A DNA stretch of 64,000 bases, from contig NC_088300.1 in NCBI RefSeq assembly GCF_032854445.1, positions 15,283,191-15,347,190 on the forward strand, in the 5' to 3' direction. How positions within the stretch are numbered: the first letter of the stretch is position 1; each line of letters begins with the position of its first letter. A program made the translations under genes and the position numbers. The notes below the pieces were generated by a model. That model was not told where the DNA came from and did not search any database. It was given only the letters and a program-made list of their open reading frames with translations. This DNA comes from Liolophura sinensis. Its lineage: Eukaryota > Mollusca > Polyplacophora > Chitonida > Chitonidae. This document shows, piece after piece, positions 38,001 to 47,600 of the stretch.

Positions 38001-38309
38001 TCTAGTGGTACCAGGCCAACATCCACATTCCGAAATTGCACATTAAGCACATGGCTGACCTTACACAGCTAAAGGTGATTGTTAGCTTTCTACTCAAAAC
38101 TGCAAAATCTCAAGTCCGATGAGTTAGAAAAGTGTGAACATTTGATTTACATGTAGCCTACAACAAAAGCACATAGAAATCAAGATATTACCATAAACAG
38201 CTTTCATGTTTTCTTCCCGCAAAACACCCATGTCAACCTCCTTCTGTCGAATGTGGGATTTGAACTGAAGAGGAGAGGAATCTCCGAAAGGATTAGTTCT
38301 TTTCGGCAT
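31989..38309 (-). CDS. SIVA1: SIVA1 homologue, complete, 4 exons
   Basis: Homologue of the apoptosis-regulatory protein Siva, which in vertebrates binds CD27-family death receptor tails and XIAP and carries C-terminal cysteine-rich zinc-binding clusters. CDS is complement(join(31989..32037, 34987..35131, 36196..36459, 38192..38309)): 576 nt, 191 residues (human SIVA1 is 175), all junctions GT-AG and all phases consistent. The N-terminus MPKRTNPFGDSSPLQFKSHI matches MPKRSCPFADVAPLQLKVRV; EKTKQLLFTGARKL matches EKTKRLLFLGAQAYL; exon 3 holds the cysteine pairs CKSC, CHFC, CVDC, CDIC and CSFC; the last exon ends YDHSSERAFCLNCSS. Head to head with CDAN1. Introns 2 and 3 carry unusual tandem arrays built around splice signals. 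Identification is from remembered family sequence. Confidence 0.95.
32095..32160 (-). mobile_element. SINE tail fragment
   Basis: TTATTTATTTGATTGATGTT and ATGCCATGCTCAAAA, followed by CTCATATGATGGCAGTCAG, match the 3' tail of the same SINE family in inverted orientation. It sits next to the start of the 139-bp array and just upstream of SIVA1 exon 4 in transcript order. Confidence 0.65.
32160..34725 (-). repeat. 139-bp tandem array in SIVA1 intron 3
   Basis: About sixteen units of 136-141 bp, anchored by CAGCTCATTGGGGCATATAC near 32245, 32667, 32806, 32945, 33082, 33221, 33360, 33496, 33635, 33774, 33913, 34052, 34191, 34330, 34469 and 34605. In the SIVA1 sense almost every unit contains CTGTTACAGTAAGTATATG; in antisense each contains GGAATAAAG. 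The first gap is longer because a SINE sits inside it. Open frames through the array on either strand are repeat translation. Confidence 0.93.
32334..32603 (-). mobile_element. SINE copy inserted in the 139-bp array, with target-site duplication
   Basis: Near full-length tRNA-headed SINE, inverted: T-tract, TTGATTGGTGTTTTACGCCG tail, central GGTTGCTGGCAGACC, and tRNA-like head ending GCCACGGAGGCCCC. Flanked by the 11-bp duplication AAGCCTTTAAG at 32323-32333 and 32604-32614, which is array sequence. The insertion therefore post-dates the array unit. Confidence 0.93.
34776..34853 (-). mobile_element. SINE tail fragment
   Basis: TTATTTATTGATTGGTGTTT then ACGTCGTACTCAGGAATATT and AATGGTGGGAGGAAACCGGG: inverted SINE tail, truncated at the head. 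It is followed by a short direct repeat GCTTTGGATGCTACGC (34861 and 34894). Confidence 0.75.
34987..35131 (-). CDS. SIVA1: SIVA1 exon 3 (cysteine-rich zinc-binding region)
   Basis: Reads GSNFTCKSCSRAFIQIRPCH, then FCEGTICVDCTRRCDICSGN and FCSFCSVL. Five CxxC pairs arranged as in the Siva C-terminal zinc-binding region. The acceptor CCCTCTAG at 35133-35132 is the last of eight near-identical copies in a tandem array. Donor GTAAGT, phase 2. Confidence 0.94.
35124..35779 (-). repeat. 82-bp tandem array carrying copies of the SIVA1 exon-3 acceptor
   Basis: Eight units of exactly 82 bp, GTTAGAACC starting at 35124, 35206, 35288, 35370, 35452, 35534, 35616 and 35698 on the plus strand. On the minus (SIVA1) strand each unit reads TTTCTCCCTCTAG, then GTTCTAACTT, and 61 nt after that acceptor comes GTAAGATG. 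The downstream-most unit supplies the real acceptor of SIVA1 exon 3 and its first 10 nt. Unit-to-unit identity is very high, so expansion is recent. Confidence 0.93.
35840..35990 (-). mobile_element. Degenerate SINE-like fragment
   Basis: Two stretches resemble the SINE tail (TTTCAAGAATATTTCACTTA and CACCATGCTCAAGAATGTTT) at the outer edge of the 82-bp array in SIVA1 intron 2. Too diverged to define the ends. Confidence 0.4.
36196..36459 (-). CDS. SIVA1: SIVA1 exon 2
   Basis: Acceptor TGAATTCCAG. Reads EKTKQLLFTGARKLKQPGQG, then GLMDTSEIMADVCQKDLHLA, and ends ANPLSSNK. The EKTK(Q/R)LLF(T/L)GA start is the conserved Siva helix. Donor GTCAGT, phase 1. The middle is poorly conserved Siva linker. 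Confidence 0.93.
36515..36800. repeat. Irregular ACACT/AGTGT repeat field
   Basis: Six to eight imperfect copies of (A)CAGTGTAGACTAATGTACTG followed by AATTACACT, at irregular spacing of about 35-60 bp. Units contain inverted ACACT/AGTGT elements able to form short hairpins. Lies in SIVA1 intron 1. Confidence 0.75.
37618..37921 (+). mobile_element. Second-family SINE with perfect 13-bp target-site duplication
   Basis: tRNA-like head with B-box-type GGATCAATCC, middle TGGTTGACCTGTATCAGTAT and AATGGCTCGGGCGGGGCGGC, tail TCGTCGTCATATGACTGAAA and CGTTAAACCCCAAGCACTCA. Flanked by TCTAATATAACAG at 37605-37617 and 37922-37934. The intact duplication indicates a recent insertion. Confidence 0.92.
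38192..38309 (-). CDS. SIVA1: SIVA1 exon 1 (start codon)
   Basis: ATG at 38309-38307. Reads MPKRTNPFGDSSPLQFKSHI then RQKEVDMGVLREENMKAVY and leaves in phase 1 through GTAATA. The open frame extends upstream to 38465, but the family N-terminus is MPKR, which fixes the start. Confidence 0.93.
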
Positions 38310-38534
38310 GATTTTCTTTGAGAAATGAGATTCGCCTTGTTCGACTGCAAACAAACCTCCACGCGCGACTACTCTTCCCACCCTGCTCTCATGCACCCGC
38401 CTGGAGAAGTACAAACCAACACCTGCCCATTGAAAGTAAACGAACACTTTCAATGCATTGGTCAACAGATTCGGGAAGAAGATCGTCTTCCGCTTCCGAA
38501 AGGGGGATGCGCATGGCAGGTGGGAGATTTAAAA
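38310..38534. promoter_or_regulatory. Bidirectional SIVA1/CDAN1 promoter
   Basis: 225 bp separate the SIVA1 ATG (minus) from the CDAN1 ATG (plus). No TATA box is visible. An ETS-type CTTCCG core (38493-38498) and an NRF1-like TGCGCATG (38508-38515) are present, and the CDAN1 start lies in AAAAATGGCCGAC, which resembles a YY1 site. These elements are typical of TATA-less divergent housekeeping promoters. The sites are seen; their use is inferred. Confidence 0.6.
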
Positions 38535-38618
38535 ATGGCCGACATACTAGAAATGGTCTTGCGGGGTGAAATTACCGTGACTACAGTACTACAGTGGCTC
38601 CAAAATAAAGATGAAGAG
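38535..38618 (+). CDS. CDAN1: CDAN1 exon 1
   Basis: MADILEMVLRGEITVTTVLQ followed by WLQNKDEE; vertebrate counterpart [21 protein letters not shown]. The frame is open upstream to 38325, but the family start is this ATG. Donor GTAAAT, phase 0. Confidence 0.92.
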
Positions 38619-41600
38619 GTAAATATTGATATTCACAAACTAAAGCATGTAACTAGGGTACAGTTAACGTTTAGAATAAACGGACATAACACTTTCGCGA
38701 GGTATAAACAGTTGACATACTCTCCCGCCATTGACAACAACAACAACACGATGTGTTGAGATGTTAGCCTGCTTTTAGCGCTGTATTTGTGATGCTGTTT
38801 AAGGAGTTAGACGAAGATAAATTCACGGGTTGAGTGTTTGTAAAGTTGAGGCTGCTCTGACGTGGTAGATTGACGTCAATGTATTGGAGATCATGGTTTT
38901 CACAGTCAATTTCTTGGTTATGATTATGAAAGTCTCATCTGTCATATTTGTGGAGCGAGCAACATTGACAGCAACCTTGTCGTTTTAACAACCACAGACT
39001 GTTACTTCAGTCTTGAATTAGACGTTGTATGCTAATTATACAACATCTAACAGAGGTCCCCTCCCATAACGTGGGGTACTTTCCTATCCACACGCAAAAC
39101 TTAGGTAGCATTTCCTACCTGATGTTTGCGAATGGTTATGACTTCCCCCTGTTTCAGCAAGTCCGGCGATCCTCAGCTATTCGTCAGCCATTCGTCAGCC
39201 ATAGGTTGGCAGGGTAATGTTTGTCCACTTAAGCCTGCGAACCACATGACAGTTTCAAATAACGAAAAAAAAAAACAAACAAACCTAATTTGGTATCTGC
39301 CTCTGTGGCTGAAAGAACATTGCCTGACTTCATTTTGAAACATATGGTATTCATTTACCTGATAAATAAAGCCATTTTATCATCAGCTGTCAAGACCTGA
39401 ATCCTCTGATCAGTTTAGAGATAAAATCATATAAAATCAATAACCTAAAGTGAACGCGCCTCTACATTAAAAAAAAAATAACTAAAAAAAAGGAAAGGGA
39501 CTATTCTCAGAACTCGAACATGTGTTTAAATGCTGTAGAGTGATGTAAGCAATCACACAGACATAACATAATATGCGCCAGAAGCATTCAGCAGCATCAG
39601 TTGTATTTAGAGTTATAGTTACTTCATGTCATTTTTTTAATAACCCTAGAGTCAAGTTCGATATTTCCATTAACTGAGGCCAAAATAATTAGAATCAGCG
39701 CTCGACAGTTCTACTGCATTCAACAGCGACTCAAAGATGTGGCTAGGTTTCCCCCGGGCTCTGCCAGGTTTCCCCCCACCATAATGCTTGCCCCTTCGTG
39801 TAAGTGAAATATTCTTGAGTATGAAGTAGAAAGCCAGTCAAATAAATATATAGTAAATTGATTATGGCGTTGGATAACAGCCAATCTGAAACGTGGCATT
39901 ATAATATGTTAAACACTTATATACAAATTAGTCATTTTTAATTCCTACATAGTAATGGTTTATAAATTGTTTTTTCTCTTTTAAGCTTGATCTGCCTCCA
40001 CAATTAAAGGATGCCAGCAGACTAAGATGTGAATTTGTCCCATATTTTTTGAACTATCTGAGGGATCAGACATTACCGTTACTGCAAAACTGCAAGTCGG
40101 TAACACCTTCCCCAGTAAAGACCCCTTCTGCTCAGAAAGTACGGCTTGACAGGAAGTGTACCCCAGAGGGTCGCCACCCAGGCAGTGCTAACCGGGTACA
40201 GCTGTTCAGTCCAGTGGAAAGGCCAGATGTGAGCCCTTCGTGTTTTGTGGATGTTTTACTGGATGCTTCACCCAAAATTCCTGTCACACCCACAGAGAGG
40301 AATCAAAGAACACATTATGAATACATTCCTAGAAACAAACAGCATAAAAATTCCCCAAGAGACAGTCGCTATCATCAGAAACCAACAATAGACCCCCATA
40401 AATCAAAACATAAAATTAGCCTGGGAGATTTTTTAACATCTCCAGATGTACCATCTTCTAATAGAAAAAAGAAATCCCCTTTAGTCACTGTCAAAAGAGA
40501 TAGGTACAGGGATGATGGACAGTCTCCTTCACCAGGCACATCTCGCCGATGGAATGGGAAAAAGAGGCAGCCAACGCCAGAACACCAGACAGGGAGAGGA
40601 AAAGAAAGGTGTGGCGATGAAGGAAGAGCTCAGGTGTTTAACCTTTCTAACTCTGAAGATTTCCCTAGCATTGGAGCAACTAGTCAGCCTGGGTGAGTAT
40701 GGGAAGATGAGATAGAGGGACCTGGTTATACATCACCAATGTAAACAACGTGTGGGTTAATTCACTCATGTTTTATGCACATATTTTTATTTGTGTTTGG
40801 GCAGCATGCCAGTTTTAAATAAAATACAATATACATATATTGACCACCGGATGTTTTGGCCACCGGTTTTATTAGTGTAGTGGGTTCCCCTGGGCTCTGC
40901 CCAGTTTCCTCCCACCATAATGCTGGCTGCCGTAGTGTAAGTGAAATATTCTTGAGTACGGTGCAAAAGACAAATCAAATAAATAGATAGATAAATATTA
41001 GTGCACACATTCAGGATCCCTGACTGACACATTTGGCTAAAGCTTTGTTCTCGTCATAGCCATTTAACCCCTGATTAATGAATTGCAGAATGGAACCCAG
41101 CGCTCACTGGGCTGGCTATGGTCACCAGATTTGTTAGTTATCCTGCAAAGAGCAGTGGTTTTTCTCAGCAACCTGGTTCCTTCAGCAAACAAACCGGCCG
41201 CTGTTGCATGAGTGAAAACTTCCTGACTATGGCTTATAGCGCCTGTCAAGAGAATGTATTGTATGTAAATAAAGTGTGTACATTGTTTCAGGAAAACTTC
41301 CCGATATTCATGGGCCTTTTCAATTGACTTACTGTTTAATTTGTTACACCCTCAGAACCACTACCCCTGTGGTGCCTGTCAGAAGGATCAACCCCACTCC
41401 AGTGAGAGCTGACATGAAGAGGCCTCAGAACGCTGCTTTCCTAGAAACAGCCAGTGTGTGGAGCACACCCCCTAATAAAGGAAGTAGTTTGGGAGGGTCA
41501 GGGTCAATACAAATGGATAGCAGAGGAGAAGCTCCACTAGTGCTGGACATGGAGCGAGCTCTTCTCAGGTGAGAACCTCACCCATACTTCACGTACCTTT

Positions 41601-44600
41601 CTTCCTGTGTATTTAGAATTCAGACTCAATTCAGATGCTCCTTATGCTGCCGTCATATTTTATCATTACAGCTTTAACATCAATGGCAATGGTCTGTTAT
41701 GAAGTTGTGAAACTCTGTTTGAATTGCTAACCTGTGATATGCATGTGTTTGGCTAAAGTGACTGGTTTCATATGTTGGGGATTTGAGATATTAAGCTGTT
41801 AAGGAAAACGATTTTTGTTCAGGCAGTTATTATAAAACCAATCTAGGTAAACATCTCTTGAGAAATTCTTTTCAATTTTATTTTCTCAGACGAGAGAAGG
41901 CCAAAATGCAGGAGAGAACATCGGGATCTGGTGAGTCGTGTTTTCCTGCCCTCACCTGTGTAACTCCAACCAAACAAGTCGTACAGCGAGAGAACAGTGT
42001 TAGAGAGCCAGCTGTAGCTCTGAGGTCAGAGGTCACCCACGAGGACATGATCTCACTTCTGTCTGATCTCTACACAGGTTGTATGGATGGTGAGTCCTAG
42101 AAACTAGAATAATGCAGCCTTCAGAATTATGTGCCAAGATGGCCTCAGACTTCAGAAGTGATTTAAAAAAATGATGCTAAAATATTCACTCATACTTTAC
42201 TGTGTGATTGATTTTTTTTTTTAGCAAAAAGTGTATTTCAAAACAAGTGAGTTAAGATTTATGAAACTAAGACATAATGAAATGCTGAAAGAATAATATG
42301 ACGTATGACATGTTGTCATTTTAATGTCGCTGAACATTCTACCGCAGCGTCAACACTGCCATGTCACATTGAGTAGACCACGTATATGTCACAGATGAAA
42401 CATCAGCATGCAGCATGATTGACATCGTATAACAAAAGGCTTATGACATGAAGGTCCAAATTCAGTGCAGGGCCACCTGTTAGGAGAGGAAGAGGTGATG
42501 CTCTTCCAGTGATAAAATATTTACCCTTGAAAACTTTTAGTATTCAAATGTTGGACAGGAAGTTAACCAATGGGATCTCAGTTTCCCCCCATCATAATGC
42601 TGGTCGCCGTTTTATAAGTGAAATATTTTTGAGTATGGCGTAAAACATGAGTCAAAATAAGTAAATGAATGAGAACTGTGGTCAAGACCTTTTTTTGAAT
42701 GGGGAGAGATATCGCATATGATTTTTTGGCATATTTAGCATTTGTTTAGTTCAACATGGTTTTGTTTTTCTGATTTCTAGAAAACCTTTTACCCAATCTG
42801 AATGTGGAGCTGTATTTTCTTGTCTCGCTTTTGACAACACAGGAAGTTGTCCATAATGAGGACCAGCAGAATCGAGGTAGGAAATGAAGAATTGTTTACA
42901 GTTAGAATTTCCTTACAAATCTGCTATGTGGCTGAGGGGGAGCTACTCACCAGTGCAGTTGCTTTGAGTTCAAGTTCTCTCCAGCCATACATGGGAAGGT
43001 TGACAGCATGAGCATTTCCCCCAGGCTGTGCCTGGTTTTCTCCCACTATAATGCAGGCTGTATAAATGAGATATTTTTGAGTACAACGTAAAACACCAAA
43101 TAAATAAATAAAATCTTGTATGAGATATAAGATCTATCAACTTGTAGTCAACATAGAGACATGCTTTTGTATGGGTAAAGAGGATAAGATTTAAGGCATT
43201 GTAATTTTCATCTTGTGCTATTTCTCCATTCCTTGTCAGCACCTGTAGGAATTTGATGACTGTGTTGTAATACTTGCATGGTATAAAATTTCTGTTATTG
43301 ACTAGATTTCTGACAATGTACAGCACTGCTTGGCCCAGTTGTTTTATGCCTGCAATGCTACCTGTATGTCCACTTTGTGAAACAGATTCCTTGTGTGTTA
43401 CACATGATCAGTAAAACTTTGTTAATATTCAGATCCAGAAGATATGAACTATTTCTCCACAATCCACAACGCTGTGTTCTTCTCAGTTCTGGTTCTGGAG
43501 AAGCAGATTCGGTAAGAATTCTTCATTTTATTTATGAAGCTTTAGCGCATATAAATACATGAGAGGTCCATTCACCTGGTGAACCCCTGATTTGTTACAT
43601 AACAGTTTGTCAGCCTCATGGATGAGGTAAAGGCGTGCATTCTGCACACAGTAGGTATTCAGGTGAATTTAAACTCTACCCTGTGACATTTTCTTTGGCA
43701 GGTTGTTATCGATGCTGGACAGAAGCACCATGCGGCTTTTGTCAGATAACCCCAGGGTTGTGGATTTCTCCCCAGGGCTAGCTTCTCAATTAAACACTTT
43801 ACAGAAGGGTGCTCAAACCAAGGTAAGACACCTCCTGCTGCACTACAGTTAGGCTGTTATTAACCTGCTGTGAAATACATTTTCACTCAGACAAGAATAA
43901 AACTAATTTCTGCGAAATTTCAGACTGATAAACACATTTTGTTGACCAATCTGGTTATTGTGAAGGTAACCAGTTTAAATGTCGTCAAGAGAAGGAAATG
44001 CATAATGAATTAATGGAAGTTCATTAATCAAAATAATTTGGACACAAATCCTCATGTTAACTCCAGTCCTATAAAAATGTTCCACATAAATTGGAATGTC
44101 ATTCCAGATTATATTTATGGCAATTCTCAAGTCATAGATTATAGACTATGGATAAGAAGCTTAACGTGGGAAATGCTTTAGGCCTTCTTGTGAAAGGTGA
44201 TCACTCTGTTAGTTTTCTAGGCCACTTTTTTGTTTGCTCATTTCCTTTTTCTCACGTTAGACCTTATGTTTCCTAGACCGGTCCAGTTTTCCCAAGGTCC
44301 CCAATCGGAGGTGTCTCCTTTCAAGCTGACACAGACAACCGAGAGAACTTTCCTAGCCACCAGTCGTTCCTGCAGTTTAAAAAACAGAGGTGAAATTTTT
44401 CTTTACCATTGTAAAAGTTTTAATACAAGCTTGCAAATATGCAATTTATGAGAAACAAGTTTGAGTTGGGTGAAATATGTTACATGTATTAAAAATGACA
44501 TCCACTTTTGTAAGGTATCTTCGTCACATCTTTTGATGATGTTGCTTTCATGTCTTTGCAGAGATCAGTTTTATGAGCTAATCAGAGAGTGGGAGGATTG

Positions 44601-47600
44601 TCACATGACACCTGGCTGGCAAATGGTGGACAGGCTTGGAATCCGAATCAAATCATTGGTTCAAAGCAGAACTGAGTTAGCCAATCACATTCATTTGGCC
44701 AGATTATTCCAATCTCAGCTGTTAAAAGTATGTACATGTATTTGTATTATGTCGATCAGGGGAGGTGTACCGTGTCCACACTCCCCTGCATCAGCTGTGA
44801 CCTTTTCTGCACAATATCTCTAGACATCTTCTGTCAGATTCCAAGAATTACAATTCATTGATGTTTAAATTACACATGTAAGTAAGTTTCTGTTACAACA
44901 ACCTACTCTCACCTGTTTTGGGGCACTGTTTTACTGAAATGAATTAAGCTAGCATAGTTAAGGCTTCCACTTTCTGTTGCCATAGTAGTTATATTTGACT
45001 TAGCCTTGGCCCGTTTTGTGAAATGCAGTGTCCCTGAAATAGCCTAATTAGTATTTTTCAGTATTACTTGCCATGGAATGTTACAGATGTGTAAAGGTGA
45101 TCAGAGTTATAAAACAGAGGGTGATGATGAACAAGTCACATTGCTGAGCCAACTGAAAAAGTCAAACCCAGAAAAGTTCAAAAAGTGAGTGTGGAATGAG
45201 AGACTTTAAATCAGAATTTTTTCTGTATATTTCTATTTCACTTATAACACACATGTCCAGACAGAAGAGTTGCATTTGCAAGCCTTTAAAGTACACAATT
45301 ATTTCTCTTTGGTTGAATTGTAGACAGAATTACTCGTCTGTCTTGACTTGACCAATAGGGTGGTGTTCCATTGTTATCTCAAAAACTGGTGTCAGTCCTG
45401 CAGATGTGATTGATGTTGACTGCATTTTGCATTTGTAACTAACATGAAATAGGAATACTGTATTCTACCTAAAGTATCAATCATGACTGACTTACTCATT
45501 TTGCCTGATTTTCCTCAAAGATTGCCTACAGTTTGCTACATTTATAAAGTAATATTTCATCTGCAATTTCCCCTCTCTTGTACAGGCTACAGGAAAGGTT
45601 TGTGACTCCTCTAACCACAGCAGGGCCCTGCCCTCCCCAATCCTTCCCTGGCTGTCAGGAGTTCTTCAGGGATTTCATTCTGGCAGCTGGCTGTCACAGT
45701 TTTAACCAGCACCTCACAGATATCTTCTCAGCTAAACTAACAGAGGTGATTATGTTTCCTCCAAGACAAAATTTGTTCCATGTTTTCCACCTGTATGTAT
45801 ATGGATTAGCCCCTCAGGGAGTATAAACATGGACGGCATATGCATGTGTTATTGTGGAGAAAAACTTCCACACCTGATTTTCTTGAAGTATAATTATACA
45901 GTAAATGGAAAGACAAGGATTATATCATAAAACAAAACAGCCAGCACTACATAACCCATAACACAGTTCATAATGTGAACAGTATTAGTTTTATTGGTGC
46001 GGTTTACCTTTTTTCAATAAAATCAGGGTCGTTGTGTTCCATACGCAATTTTTATCAGTTTATAGAAATTATTATAGGAGGAAAAGGCTACAACCTTTTC
46101 ATGTAGACATATATGTTATTAAATATGTTATGATATGTTTCAGTTGGACAGTGCAGAGTTATCAGAGACAGATGTGGAGACAGAAGAGGGACACACGCAT
46201 TCTGTTATAGATGAGGTGAACTCACAGTTGTTTATCTTTATTTTTTTTATATTTCCTGATGACAACACCAAGAAGAGAGCAATGTGCAGAGCATAAATGT
46301 ATTTGTTAGTGCGCAAAATGTCCTTTTTTCTCAACACTGAATAAGTTACTGCTACTGGGAAGTTTACCTTGCTGTTTGTGGATAGGTGCATATTTATTTA
46401 TGAAACTCTGTTTGTTTCTTAATAGTCTTTAAACTCTGCTGTTGTCATTGTTATGACTGATGGAATGTGCTCTCACCAAAGACTGTTAACTGTAAAGTTT
46501 ATTTTATGTGTCAACTCTGTTGTGGGTTTTTAGGAAGAGAAGGAACAGTTTGTGAACTCTTTGCTCTCAGCCCGCCTTGTAGGAAAGTTTATGGGTTTTG
46601 TATCATTCCTACCTTACCAGACACTGGAGAGACTGCCAGACTCCTTACTCCCCTCATACCTGGAGATCAGAGCTAAGGTATCACTCAGTACATCAACTGT
46701 TTTCTTTCTGACAACATGCAGCTTACTTGCGGCAGTTAATTCCGTGTTTCATACAGCAGTGTTGAGCTTCAGGTATTTCTAGAACACATCTTGATTTTGC
46801 ACTCAGATGTATGGCAAGATGAAATTGGGAAGAACCCTTTAGAAAGCACCACTCTTTGGCTCCAGATATAGTTCCAGGTTTCTTTGATATTTCAGAGTTC
46901 ATGAAACTTGACATATATTATCTCTACTCTACGGTTGCAAACTTAATCACTTTTGATGAATATTGGTCTGGTTTTATCTTTTCACTCAAACATGTGACAT
47001 AGACCTGGCAAATCTGTTTTGTGCAGGTCATATTGAGATTAAAGGTCACGGTCACTGAAACATCATTCATGTGATAAAGGTCTTGTGACCAGGTTTCCTA
47101 GGAACCTTATTTCAAATTTCATGAAATTTCTAAATTGTGATTGAGAGCTGGATGACTTTTCATCAGCAGTGGTTCAAAGGCCAAGGTCATGCAGAAGTTG
47201 AAAACAGCATGCCATTTCACAGAGTTATGGGAAACTGGCTGCTGTAGTGTTTATCATTTATAAGCATGTTTTCCAGTTGTGTCTGAAAGAAAAAGCATGT
47301 AATGCATAATATACACCTGTTCACCATTATTATATTTATGCAACGTCCCCCTTGCAGGGTTGTCTGCCCCTAAATGTGCTGGAGCATGTGGAGAGAGCCT
47401 GCTGTACTGGACGACTGATTATGACATTACCCTGGGTGGTGGAGTTCCTGAGTATGATGGACCCCCTGTCTCCTCTACTACTGTACTTCCAGACTTTGAT
47501 AGCTCGCCTACTCCAGATTTATAGGTAAACCCTTAACAAGTCAAGTCTTCAATGCAAAAACTAATCTCTTGGAAAAAGGTGAATTACTTTAGTGAATGGT

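Larger units (their letters stand above)
36460..38191 (-). other. SIVA1 intron 1
   Basis: Contains an irregular repeat field (about 36515-36800) of TGTACTGAATTACACT / AGTGTAGACTAGTGTAC units and a young second-family SINE with a perfect 13-bp target-site duplication (37618-37921). The region 36880-37600 shows no recognisable feature. Confidence 0.6.

Noticed and set aside
44261-44451. CDAN1 exon 8 starting at the upstream AG (44261) or read as MFPRPVQFSQGPQ
   Set aside because: Only the acceptor at 44276 gives the frame containing VSFQADTDNRENF and FKKQ, which match the family and fit the phases on both sides.
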